From JAVVTQ01 sp036653595 (lineage in GTDB: Bacteria > Bacillota > Clostridia > Oscillospirales > Ruminococcaceae): a stretch of DNA of 42,071 nucleotides. Below are positions 7,782 to 15,221 of this stretch, piece after piece. Position numbers and translations under genes: made by a program. The notes under the pieces were generated by a model. It was not told the DNA's origin. It did not search any database and was given only the letters and a program-made list of their open reading frames with translations. The stretch is taken from positions 1-42,071 of the forward strand of contig JAVVTQ010000012.1 in the NCBI GenBank assembly GCA_036653595.1, written 5' to 3'. How positions within the stretch are numbered: the stretch's first letter is position 1; every line of letters starts with the position of its first letter.

Positions 7782-8453
7782 TCACGCTATATTAATAAAT
7801 TTTGCAGTGACATCAGATGTGCTCTCGACACCGGCGAGCACGATTATTTCATCGAAGGCATTGATAACAGTTGCTCCGTTTGGAACGATTGCATCATTTT
7901 CACGGATGACGGAAACGAGAATGGCGCCTTTTGGAAGTCCCAGTTCACTGACATGCTTGCCGTCGGCATAGGAGCCCTTTTCAACGGTTACCATGTTCAT
8001 GCGCATCTGCGTTCCTTTTTTGGCCATAATTCTGTTCACATCAGGCCATTCAAGCTCCTGCTCGATTATCGCTGCAATCCTCGCCGTGCTGCTTATGACA
8101 GCGTCGACGCCCAGCCTTTCAAAAACGCGTATGTTTTTTGGATTGTTGACGCGCGATATTGTCTTTTTGACGCCGAAGTAGCCCTTTGCAAGCTGGCAGG
8201 CAACCAAGTTGTTCTGGTCACGCCCGGTCACGGCAATGAGCACATCCGATTCCTCTATTTTGGAATCGCGCAGACAGTTTACATCTGTGGCGTCGCCGTT
8301 GGTTATCTCCACGCGCGGTCCGCCAAAGGACTCGGCGATTTGTTCGCAGCGCTCGCGGTCATTTTCGATGAGCATAATGCGGTGCTTTTCTCCGGCCAGT
8401 GTCTTTACCAGATAGTATCCGACATTTCCGCCTCCGACAATCGTAATCTTCAT
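7782..8453 (-). CDS. trkA: TrkA/KtrA-type RCK regulator of potassium transport
   Basis: A 223-residue cytoplasmic protein. Residues 1-130 form an RCK_N/Rossmann domain with GGGNVGYYL as the nucleotide-binding glycine motif and an acidic residue (IENDRE) at the end of the second strand, which suits NAD(H)/ATP-type ligands. Residues about 140-223 match an RCK_C/TrkA_C domain (MVTVEKGSYADGKHVSELGLPKGAILVSVIREN). It starts with ATG overlapping the previous trkA stop as ATGA. RCK_C domains in Firmicutes often bind c-di-AMP, so such control is possible here. It should form a gating ring under TrkH. Confidence 0.92.
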   Translation of the reverse strand: MKITIVGGGNVGYYLVKTLAGEKHRIMLIENDRERCEQIAESFGGPRVEITNGDATDVNCLRDSKIEESDVLIAVTGRDQNNLVACQLAKGYFGVKKTISRVNNPKNIRVFERLGVDAVISSTARIAAIIEQELEWPDVNRIMAKKGTQMRMNMVTVEKGSYADGKHVSELGLPKGAILVSVIRENDAIVPNGATVINAFDEIIVLAGVESTSDVTAKFINIA

Positions 8454-8863
8454 ATGTGGCTGGCCCCCTTAAGTATCTTTTCCTCAAACAAATCCACGGC
8501 GAGACGCGTCGGGCAGACTGTCTCATAGCCGAGCTTTGCCAGAACATCCTCACGCTCGGGCGTGTCTGCGCGCATGACAACTACGCCCACCTTGTAGAGC
8601 TTGCGCGCGATTTCGGAAATCATTATATTCATATTGTCGTCCGAAGTCATGGCTGCAAGCGCATCGGCGTTTTCGATGCCCGCTTCCTTTAGCACGTCCT
8701 CATCTATGGGAACCCCGACAACGGTCAGACCGTTGAAACCGTGACCCAGCAGATCGAAGCTTTTGCTGGTTCTGTCTATCACAGCAATGTCGTGCCCCTC
8801 GCGTGAAAGGCGAAGAGCGAGACTTGCGCCCGTTTGTCCACAGCCCGCAATAATTATGTACAA
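8450..8863 (-). CDS. trkA: TrkA N-domain-only protein
   Basis: A 137-residue protein consisting only of an RCK_N/Rossmann domain: GCGQTGASLALRL glycine motif, acidic end VIDRTSKS, and helix-strand pattern to residue 137. The RCK_C domain is missing. The start is TTG at 8863, supported by GGAGGTG that overlaps the stop region of the TPR gene. It overlaps the full-length trkA by four bases. E. coli TrkA has two RCK_N/RCK_C halves in one chain; here an N-only and an N+C protein are separate and may form a mixed ring. The sequences of the two are clearly diverged. Confidence 0.87.
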   Translation of the reverse strand: MYIIIAGCGQTGASLALRLSREGHDIAVIDRTSKSFDLLGHGFNGLTVVGVPIDEDVLKEAGIENADALAAMTSDDNMNIMISEIARKLYKVGVVVMRADTPEREDVLAKLGYETVCPTRLAVDLFEEKILKGASHI

Positions 8864-8864
8864 G

Positions 8865-9209
8865 TCAATGCACCTCCTGTGCTTTTCTTTTTTTAGGTAC
8901 AGCGTTTATTGAAACGCAATCGTTTTCATCGTAAAAGTACACTTTTTCAGAAAATATCTGACCAAAGGCTTCGAGATTCTTGACAGCAGGCACATACGTC
9001 GGGTCAAGGCTCCACGCGGCTCTGAAATGCTTCATCGCTGTCAGATGATCGCATTTTTTCTCGCAGAGAAGTCCCATCAGATTGTGCGGCGCCGCCTCAT
9101 GAGGAAAGTCACCCATCGTTTGTCTCAGCAGCTTCTCACACTTTTTGAACTCGCCCTTTATTATGTATTCCTTTGCCTGTGCTATTGATTCCATAAGCTT
9201 TTTGTCCAT
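8865..9209 (-). CDS. TPR-like small protein, first gene of the trk operon
   Basis: A 114-residue soluble protein with two to three tetratricopeptide-like helical pairs (about residues 8-85; GEFKKCEKLLRQTMGDFPHEAAPHNLMGLL and HLTAMKHFRAAWSLDPTYVPAVKNLE) and a basic tail. TPR repeats mediate protein contacts. It has GGAG at 8-9 bases before its ATG. The gene lies directly upstream of trkA, and its last codons carry the ribosome site of that gene, so it is an integral member of the operon. Its partner is unknown; one of the Trk proteins is the obvious candidate. Confidence 0.8.
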   Translation of the reverse strand: MDKKLMESIAQAKEYIIKGEFKKCEKLLRQTMGDFPHEAAPHNLMGLLCEKKCDHLTAMKHFRAAWSLDPTYVPAVKNLEAFGQIFSEKVYFYDENDCVSINAVPKKRKAQEVH

Positions 9210-9282
9210 TCGGTTACCACTCCGTTTCTGTTATCATAGTATTCCGTTCTATGCAAGAACACCGTTAGAGTTTGAGCGGCAA

Positions 9283-9299
9283 TGTTAAAAGCGTGTTAA
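9283..9299 (-). promoter_or_regulatory. OmpR/PhoB-type direct repeat upstream of trk operon
   Basis: On the minus strand TTAACA-N5-TTAACA, an 11-bp period, one helical turn. A weaker third copy, CTCTAAC, lies at about 9270-9264, closer to the promoter. The repeats sit about 57-73 bases before the predicted trk start, a usual place for an OmpR-family activator. A related pair is found upstream of pyk (11373-11389). Confidence 0.55.
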
Positions 9300-9494
9300 G
9301 AGACAAAAAGGCTGCAAAGGCTGCGAATCGGTTTGATCCTGCTTCAAATTAAACTGCTGCCGTCTGTTTTCAAACCTCCTGCACTTTCCTTTATGGTGTG
9401 CCCGAAACCTTAAAAAGAGCGCATTGTAAGCCAAAAAGGGTAAAAGAAGATGCGTTTCGAAAAAAGTGAAAAGAGTCCGAGTGTCAAAGAAAAT

Positions 9495-9549
9495 GCAGCG
9501 CTGTGATTAGATGAAAGATACTGAATATGGAAAATTGCGCAGCGCTGTG
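9495..9549 (+). promoter_or_regulatory. Twin GCAGCGCTGTG sites, 44 bp apart
   Basis: Identical 11-mers at 9495-9505 and 9539-9549, each with the palindromic core CAGCGCTG. The spacing of 44 bp is four turns of 11 bp. The second copy ends one base before the -10 box at 9551, so a bound protein would block RNA polymerase. Confidence 0.45.
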
Positions 9550-9556
9550 GTATAAT
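9548..9556 (+). promoter_or_regulatory. Extended -10 promoter for kdpDE pair B
   Basis: TG-G-TATAAT, with the TATAAT at 9551-9556. It fixes the kinase start downstream at 9575, because an earlier in-frame ATG at 9527 would lie upstream of the transcript start. Confidence 0.6.
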
Positions 9557-9574
9557 ATCAAAGGTGATGCGGTT

Positions 9575-10696
9575 ATGCACAGTGTGCAGAATTTCAGAGC
9601 AAAAAGACAACGCGTTTTTTTGGTTGGAGACGCGCTTTTTTCATTCGCTATTTTCGTCGGAGCGGGTGCTCTGTGCTTTGTTATCGGCATTTTTGACGAG
9701 GACAAGAATTATGTTTCGATGATTTTTATTCTCGCGGTGTTTTTGGTGGCTCGCTTTACGCACAGCTATTTTTATGGAATCGCCGTCTCTGTGGCGAGCG
9801 TGCTGGCTGTGAATTATGCCTTCACATACCCATACTTTAAATTCAATTTTTCCATAGCCGGCTATCCTATAGCGATGCTTTGCATGCTTGCGGTGTCCCT
9901 CATAACGAGTGCGCTGACCTCACAAGCAAAGCAGAGCCAAACGATTAAGATTGAGGCGGAAAAGGAAAAGACGCGCAGCAACCTACTGCGCGCAGTGTCG
10001 CACGATTTGCGCACGCCGCTGACCTCAATTTTGGGAGCGACCTCGGCTATAATAGAAAATGACGACACAATTGCAAAAGAGGAGCGCATAGCGCTGCTCG
10101 GCGAGGTCAGGGAAGAGGCACAGTGGCTTATCAGGATGGTTGAAAACCTGCTCGCCATAACGCGCATAGACGGTGAGACAAGGGCTAAAATAGTTAAAAA
10201 CCCGGAGGCGGTTGAGGAGCTGGTGTCGGAAGCGGTGACTAAATTCAAGAACAGGTTTCCCGAAAGAAATGTTGCAGTCAAGGTTCCGCGAGAGGTGCTC
10301 TTTGTGCCGGTTGACGCCGTGTTGGTGGAGCAGGTGATTATAAACCTGCTGGAAAATGCTGTGCTGCATGGGAAAACAGCCGACAAAATAGAGCTTCTTG
10401 TCACGCTCAAAGGCGATGACGCGGTTTTCACAGTCAGAGACAACGGCGTTGGAATCGAGCAAGACGTGCTTCCTAAAATCTTTGACGGCTACTTTAAGCA
10501 GTCCTATGAGAGCGTGGGGGACAGCAAAAGAAATATGGGAATAGGACTGTCTGTGTGCAACACGATTATCAGGGCGCACAACGGAACAATGCAGGCGAGA
10601 AATCTCGACAGCAAAGGCGCTGAGTTCAGTTTCACACTTCCCATAAAGGAGGAAAGCAATGAGCGGCAAGCTCAATATTCTTATAGTGGAAGATGA
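9575..10696 (+). CDS. kdpD: Short KdpD-like histidine kinase (DUF4118 + kinase core, pair B)
   Basis: A 373-residue kinase with four membrane segments of the DUF4118 type (about 15-115) leading directly into HisKA (H143 in SHDLRTPLTSI) and the ATPase domain (NLLENAVLHG, RDNGVGI, GIGLSVC). It has no KdpD sensor domain, no USP domain and no GAF domain, so all cytoplasmic input modules of classical KdpD are missing. The start at 9575 has AAAGGTG about 9 bases upstream and follows the promoter. It is divergent from the trk operon and overlaps its response regulator gene by 38 bases. Its dimerisation/kinase core resembles that of pair A, which suggests an old duplication. Confidence 0.88.
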   Translation: MHSVQNFRAKRQRVFLVGDALFSFAIFVGAGALCFVIGIFDEDKNYVSMIFILAVFLVARFTHSYFYGIAVSVASVLAVNYAFTYPYFKFNFSIAGYPIAMLCMLAVSLITSALTSQAKQSQTIKIEAEKEKTRSNLLRAVSHDLRTPLTSILGATSAIIENDDTIAKEERIALLGEVREEAQWLIRMVENLLAITRIDGETRAKIVKNPEAVEELVSEAVTKFKNRFPERNVAVKVPREVLFVPVDAVLVEQVIINLLENAVLHGKTADKIELLVTLKGDDAVFTVRDNGVGIEQDVLPKIFDGYFKQSYESVGDSKRNMGIGLSVCNTIIRAHNGTMQARNLDSKGAEFSFTLPIKEESNERQAQYSYSGR

Positions 10697-11366
10697 AAAA
10701 AGCATAAGCAACTTTATGAAAACAATATTAAAGGCCAACGGCTATGAGGCATTGACCGCAAAGGACGGCGGAGAGGCGCTCATGATGGCCTCGTCCTACT
10801 GCCCGGACCTCGCGATACTTGATCTCGGGCTGCCTGACATGGATGGCCAGAACATTATAAAATCAATCAGAGAGTGGTCGCAGATTCCGATAATCGTGGT
10901 GTCGGCGCGCACACAAGAGAGGGACAAGGTCGCGGCGCTAGACCTCGGAGCTGACGACTATATCACAAAACCATTTGGAACGTCAGAGCTGCTCGCGCGC
11001 GTGCGCACCGCGCTTCGCCACGCTGCATCCGGCGAGACGCGCGGGGCAGGGAGTCAGACGGGCGCCTTTTCTGTGGGCGCGTTGGAGATAGATTTTGACA
11101 AGCGGCAGGTCTTGATCGATGGAGAGGAATCGCATCTCACACAAAACGAATACAAGATTGTGGCGCTGCTCGCAGCACATGCGGGCAGTGTGCTGACATA
11201 CGACAACATTATAAAAAAAATATGGGGGCCAAATGTACTGGGAGACAACAGAATACTGCGCGTCAATATGGCAAACATAAGGCGCAAAATAGAAAAAAAT
11301 CCGGCTGAGCCGGAGTATATTTTCACAGAAATGGGTGTAGGCTACAAGATGAGGGAGCGCGAATAG
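10659..11366 (+). CDS. kdpE: KdpE-type response regulator (pair B)
   Basis: A 235-residue OmpR/PhoB-family regulator: acidic pocket E11-D12-E13, phospho-acceptor D55 in ILDLGLPDMDG, conserved lysine in TKPFGTSELLARVRTALRH, and a winged-helix domain from about residue 135 to the end. AGGAGG precedes the ATG, which lies 38 bases inside the kinase gene, so expression is coupled. It is closely similar to the pair A regulator in the receiver motifs. The pyruvate kinase and ktrBA genes follow downstream after a separate promoter region, where a matching direct repeat is seen. Confidence 0.9.
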   Translation: MSGKLNILIVEDEKSISNFMKTILKANGYEALTAKDGGEALMMASSYCPDLAILDLGLPDMDGQNIIKSIREWSQIPIIVVSARTQERDKVAALDLGADDYITKPFGTSELLARVRTALRHAASGETRGAGSQTGAFSVGALEIDFDKRQVLIDGEESHLTQNEYKIVALLAAHAGSVLTYDNIIKKIWGPNVLGDNRILRVNMANIRRKIEKNPAEPEYIFTEMGVGYKMRERE

Positions 11367-11791
11367 CATATCTTAGCGAAATCTTAACGCCTTTTTTTGA
11401 TTCTTTGACGAAAATTTGCATGTTTTTGTTATATAATACAATATTATACGTTGGGTTGCGGCGAAAAATACAAACAGCGGCGTGTGCAATTTTGCAGTCC
11501 GCTTCGATTTAAATCCCGCGCGCCACCAAAATGTATTCGGGCAATCAAAACAGAATTCTTGAAAAGAGACATAAAGCAAAGCAGGAGGTCAAATAAAAAT
11601 TTTATTGTAGTAGCCTGCTGTAGCCTTTTTGGGCCGGTTTTGGCAAAACAATTTACTTGAAACACACTTTAGACGAAGGGCAGAAGACTCGAATTAACGG
11701 AAAACTGACAAAGGCCCTTGCCGCAAAAGCAAAAGACGAAGCAGGGCTGCAAACAGCAAGGCATTAAACATTACACTGAGGTAGAAAACAT
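11367..11791 (+). promoter_or_regulatory. 425-base leader region of the pyk-dedA-ktrBA operon
   Basis: Candidate promoter: TTGACG (11405-11410), 18 bases, TTATAT (11429-11434), overlapping TATAAT at 11432-11437. The leader then holds a nested dyad near 11475-11500 (GCGG...TGCAA-tt-TTGCA...CCGC), a tRNA-3'-end-like stretch ending CGCCACCA at 11528, and a stem AGCAGG...CCTGCT (about 11578-11622) with an A/T-rich inner stem followed by a T-run (11628-11632), which could act as an attenuator. An unstarted reading frame from about 11624 to a TAA just before 11770 has no ribosome site. I compared it with the ydaO (c-di-AMP) riboswitch and did not see its conserved blocks. Confidence 0.4.
11373..11389 (+). 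promoter_or_regulatory. Direct repeat TTAGCG-N5-TTAACG upstream of pyk promoter
   Basis: Two 8-mers ATCTTAGC and ATCTTAAC with an 11-bp period, about 54-70 bases before the predicted pyk start. Orientation and distance match the TTAACA repeats at the trk promoter, so the same OmpR-family regulator may use both. The T-run just after it could also give weak termination of kdpE. Confidence 0.45.
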
Positions 11792-13231
11792 ATGCGCAAA
11801 ACAAAGATAGTCTGCACCATCGGACCCGCTTGCAGGGATGAAATCAAAGTGAGAAAAATGATAGAGAGCGGAATGAATGTGGCGCGGCTCAACTTTTCTC
11901 ACGGAGATCATGAATACCACAAGGGCACCGTTGAGCTTTTGAAAAAGGTCAGAAAAGAGCTTGACTCGCCGCTTGCTATTATGCTCGACACAAGGGGTCC
12001 GGAAATCAGACTGAAAAACTTCAAGGACGGCTTTGTGGAGCTTCCAGACAACGCGGACTTCACATTGACCGTTCGCGAGGTTGAGGGCGACGCCGGCATT
12101 GTGACCATAAACTACAGCGAGCTTCCCGCGCAGCTTTCTGTCGGGGACACGGTGCTCATCGACGATGGAAAAATAGAGCTTGTGGTCGAGACGCTCACCG
12201 AGACGGATATCATGTGCACAGTCGTACACGGCGGCAGAATAAGTGACCATAAGGGAGTAAACGTACCCAAGGTCAGCCTGGACATGGTTTATATGAGCGA
12301 GCAGGACAAGAATGACTTGCAGTTTGGAATCGACAACGATATCGACTTTGTGTCCGCGTCCTTTGTGCGCAAAAAACAGGATGTCATTGAGATGCGCAAG
12401 TTTCTCGATTTTAACGGCGGCCACGATATCAGAATAATTGCAAAAATAGAAAATACAGAGGGCATTGAGAACTTCGATGATATTCTCGACTGCTCGGACG
12501 GGATAATGGTTGCGCGCGGGGATATGGGTGTGGAGGTAGAATATGAGCGCTTGCCCGGACTGCAAAAGCGATTTATAAGAAAATGCTATCGCTCGGGGAA
12601 AATGGTCATAACGGCTACACAGATGCTCGAATCGATGATGAACAGCCCCAACCCGACGAGAGCGGAGATAACAGACGTCGCAAACGCCGTGTTTGACGGA
12701 ACCTCGGCCGTGATGCTCTCGGGTGAGACGGCGGCGGGAAAATATCCGATTGAAGCCGTGAAAACCATGGCGAAAATTGCACAGCAGGCGGAAAAGGATG
12801 CATTTGACCTAAATTCTTATGTCGGGCTGGGACATGTCACGGATACCGGCGATATGCCAAATGCCGTTTGCGACGCTGCCTGCCGCGCGGCAAGAGATAT
12901 AAAGGCAAAAGCGATTATTGTCGTGACAAAATACGGACAGACGGCGCGCGGGATGTCAAAATTCCGTCCGGAGGAACCGATTATCGCGGCGACACCGGTA
13001 GAGAAAACTTTTCATCAGCTCGCTTTGTCGTGGGGAGTTTATCCGGTTTTGGCGAGATATCAAAGAACCTCGGACGAGCTTCTGCGCCATGCCATAGACT
13101 GCGCAAAGAAAATTGACGCGGTCAGGGACGGAGACGTCGTCGTCATAGTGGCCGGGGTGCCGCTGGACACACCGGGAAGCACAAATATGCTCAAGGTCGA
13201 GACTGTTTCGAGCATTGCCGGAAAGCTGTAA
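11792..13231 (+). CDS. pyk: Pyruvate kinase, potassium-dependent type
   Basis: Converts phosphoenolpyruvate and ADP to pyruvate and ATP in glycolysis. At 479 residues it has the usual A/B/C domain set without the extra PEP-utiliser domain of Bacillus enzymes. The substrate motif MVARGDMGVEV and the MLSGETAAGKYP motif are intact. In LDTRGPEIR the residue matching rabbit Glu117 is E71; Glu at this place marks potassium-dependent enzymes, whereas potassium-independent ones carry Lys. Arg68 replaces the more common Lys in DTKGP. GAGGT precedes the ATG. It sits between a Kdp-type two-component system and ktrBA, which makes a link between potassium supply and this potassium-requiring enzyme plausible. 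Confidence 0.96.
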   Translation: MRKTKIVCTIGPACRDEIKVRKMIESGMNVARLNFSHGDHEYHKGTVELLKKVRKELDSPLAIMLDTRGPEIRLKNFKDGFVELPDNADFTLTVREVEGDAGIVTINYSELPAQLSVGDTVLIDDGKIELVVETLTETDIMCTVVHGGRISDHKGVNVPKVSLDMVYMSEQDKNDLQFGIDNDIDFVSASFVRKKQDVIEMRKFLDFNGGHDIRIIAKIENTEGIENFDDILDCSDGIMVARGDMGVEVEYERLPGLQKRFIRKCYRSGKMVITATQMLESMMNSPNPTRAEITDVANAVFDGTSAVMLSGETAAGKYPIEAVKTMAKIAQQAEKDAFDLNSYVGLGHVTDTGDMPNAVCDAACRAARDIKAKAIIVVTKYGQTARGMSKFRPEEPIIAATPVEKTFHQLALSWGVYPVLARYQRTSDELLRHAIDCAKKIDAVRDGDVVVIVAGVPLDTPGSTNMLKVETVSSIAGKL

Positions 13232-13267
13232 TTTGGACGCTGGACACAAAAGCAAAGAGGTGATACT

Positions 13268-13906
13268 ATGCAGGAAATGCTCATTGAATTTATCAACAAT
13301 TTCGGATACTTTGGAATTCTGCTACTGATATGGATTGAGAACATATTTCCGCCAATACCCTCCGAAGTTGTCTTGATATTTGGCGGGTTTATAACTACAT
13401 ACACAGATATGAATGTATGGCTCGTAATCATTTTCGCAACGGCCGGCTCAATGCTGGGCGCTGCCGCGCTCTATGGCTTGGGACGTGCTCTGAACAAGGA
13501 CAGACTCAAAAAGCTGTTTGAGGGCAGGGTGGGAAAAATCCTAAGACTCAAGCCGCAGGATGCCGACAAGGCCTTTTCATGGTTTGAAAGATACGAGTAC
13601 AAGGCTGTGTTTATTTGCCGCTGTGTGCCGATTGTCAGGAGCCTAATCTCAATACCTGCCGGCATATCGAAAATGAAGCCGCTGCCTTTTTTTTCACTGA
13701 CACTTGCAGGAAGTGCCATTTGGAATACGGTGCTGGTGTGGGTTGGAAAGATTGCGGGAAATGCATGGGAGGAAACTCTCCAGTATTTCAGCTGGTACTC
13801 GAAGGCTGCAATTGTGTTGCTGGGAATAGCAGCCATTGTCGTGGCTTTCATAGTATATAAAAAAATAAAGAATCGAAAGCCTGCGGATTCTACGGATGGT
13901 GATTAG
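13268..13906 (+). CDS. DedA-family membrane protein
   Basis: A 212-residue DedA/SNARE-associated (VTT domain) protein with about five hydrophobic segments. Family hallmarks are FGYFGILLLIWIENIFPPIPSE near the N-terminus and FICRCVPIVRSLISIPAG in the middle. Family members act as lipid scramblases/flippases (for example on undecaprenyl phosphate or phosphatidylethanolamine) and support proton-motive force and envelope integrity. A good ribosome site, GAGGTGAT, precedes the ATG. It is two bases upstream of ktrB and clearly co-transcribed with it. A functional link with potassium uptake is not established; the substrate is unknown. Confidence 0.9.
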   Translation: MQEMLIEFINNFGYFGILLLIWIENIFPPIPSEVVLIFGGFITTYTDMNVWLVIIFATAGSMLGAAALYGLGRALNKDRLKKLFEGRVGKILRLKPQDADKAFSWFERYEYKAVFICRCVPIVRSLISIPAGISKMKPLPFFSLTLAGSAIWNTVLVWVGKIAGNAWEETLQYFSWYSKAAIVLLGIAAIVVAFIVYKKIKNRKPADSTDGD

Positions 13907-13908
13907 TA

Positions 13909-15198
13909 TTGAGTAATAAGAAAATGGCGCCGGGCAGAGTCATCGCACTCGGCTTTGCGGCGGTTATAATTATCGGGGCGATTCTGCTTTTTTTGCCGAT
14001 TTCGCACGATGATGGCGTGGATGTCTCCTTTATAGACGCGCTTTTCACTTCGACGAGCGCAGTGTGCGTCACAGGCTTGATTGCTGTTGACACGGCCGAC
14101 ACATTCAACTCGTTTGGATGCACAGTGGTCGCGACACTGATACAAATCGGAGGTCTGGGAGTGACGTCCATCGGCGTCGGGTTTATTATACTTTCAGGCA
14201 AAAAAATCAACATGAGAAAACGCATGCTAGCAAAAGAAGCGCTGAATTATCAGTCTTTCAAGGGTGTGCTCGGACTTGTCAAGTCGGTGCTCACGATGAC
14301 CATTTGCTTTGAATTTGTCGGAATGCTGTTGAGCTTTATCGTTTTTATACAGCATTTCCCGTTTGCCCAGGCACTGGGAATAAGCGCATTTCATTCCGTG
14401 GCTGCATTTAACAACTCGGGTTTCGATATCCTAGGAGGCATGCAGAACCTAATACCATATAAAGACGATATTCTGCTCAATCTCACCACCTGCTTTTTGA
14501 TTATTTTCGGAGGACTCGGCTTCTTTGTAATCCACGACATCCTGAGGACGCGCTCTTTTAAGAACTTCAGCCTTCATTCAAAGGTGGTTGTCACCGTCAC
14601 GGCATTTTTGCTCATCGCCGGAACGCTTCTCCTCAAGGCGACGGACAATATATCGTGGCTAGGCGCATTTTTCCAGAGCACTTCCGCGCGAACGGCAGGA
14701 TTCTCGACATATCCGATAGGAGGCTTTTCAAACGCAGGTTTGATGGTGCTGGCTGTGCTCATGTTCATTGGAGCGTCCCCCGGTTCCACGGGCGGTGGTA
14801 TAAAGACGACTACCTTCTTCATTCTTGCGCGCGCCTGCTATGCGGCTTCGACAAACAAGCCCTGCAAGTCATTCAAGCGCAAGCTTCCGACAGAGATTAT
14901 AAGAAAAGCCTCGGTGATTGTACTTCTGGCACTGACGCTCGTGCTCACATCGACGTTTCTCTTGTGCGTTGCGGAGCCTGAGACGAGCTTTATCAACATT
15001 CTGTTTGAAGCGATATCTGCATTTGGCACAGTGGGGCTGTCGACGGGAATCACGCCCGACTTGTGCGTGTTCAGCAAGACAGTGATTATTCTCACAATGT
15101 ATATCGGCAGACTGGGTCCGCTGACCGTGGCGTCGCTTTGGGTATTTAAGCCCGATTCCGACCTCACCTACGCGGAGGAATCTGTCACAATCGGTTAA
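13909..15198 (+). CDS. ktrB: KtrB-type potassium transporter subunit
   Basis: A 429-residue member of the Ktr/Trk superfamily, length typical for KtrB. Four filter loops are visible: STSAVCVTGLI, AAFNNSGFD, TSARTAGFSTY and SAFGTVGLSTG, each with the conserved glycine. It would form the potassium (often sodium-coupled) channel-like path, gated by KtrA encoded next. Translation begins at TTG 13909, two bases after the dedA stop, with GGTGAT as a modest ribosome site; translational coupling is likely. It is only distantly similar to the TrkH protein of the minus-strand operon. Confidence 0.93.
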   Translation: MSNKKMAPGRVIALGFAAVIIIGAILLFLPISHDDGVDVSFIDALFTSTSAVCVTGLIAVDTADTFNSFGCTVVATLIQIGGLGVTSIGVGFIILSGKKINMRKRMLAKEALNYQSFKGVLGLVKSVLTMTICFEFVGMLLSFIVFIQHFPFAQALGISAFHSVAAFNNSGFDILGGMQNLIPYKDDILLNLTTCFLIIFGGLGFFVIHDILRTRSFKNFSLHSKVVVTVTAFLLIAGTLLLKATDNISWLGAFFQSTSARTAGFSTYPIGGFSNAGLMVLAVLMFIGASPGSTGGGIKTTTFFILARACYAASTNKPCKSFKRKLPTEIIRKASVIVLLALTLVLTSTFLLCVAEPETSFINILFEAISAFGTVGLSTGITPDLCVFSKTVIILTMYIGRLGPLTVASLWVFKPDSDLTYAEESVTIG

Positions 15199-15221
15199 AT
15201 TATATTTTCGGAGGATTCAAC

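Larger units (their letters stand above)
9210..9574. promoter_or_regulatory. Divergent control region between the two potassium operons
   Basis: 365 bases without a gene between trk (minus) and kdpDE pair B (plus). A minus-strand -10 TATGAT (9238-9233) with a poor -35 fits an activator-dependent trk promoter. Upstream of it lie direct repeats, and at the other end twin GCAGCGCTGTG sites and an extended -10 serve pair B; these are listed separately. Between about 9310 and 9490 I see nothing definite. Confidence 0.6.

Noticed and set aside
7638..8528. Long plus-strand open frame (296 codons) opposite the trkA genes
   Set aside because: It is antisense to two well-supported RCK genes, has no ribosome site and no recognisable domain; a shadow of the codon use on the other strand.
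2641..11366. A hidden kdpFABC operon beside the two KdpDE pairs
   Set aside because: All space is accounted for by other genes; no KdpA or KdpB sequence is present in the window.
11367..11791. ydaO-type c-di-AMP riboswitch before pyk-ktrBA
   Set aside because: The idea fits the potassium context, but the conserved sequence blocks of that riboswitch are not visible. A covariance-model search would settle it.
11771..12565. Minus-strand open frame of 264 codons opposite pyruvate kinase
   Set aside because: It lies entirely against a conserved enzyme gene and its translation has no family features.
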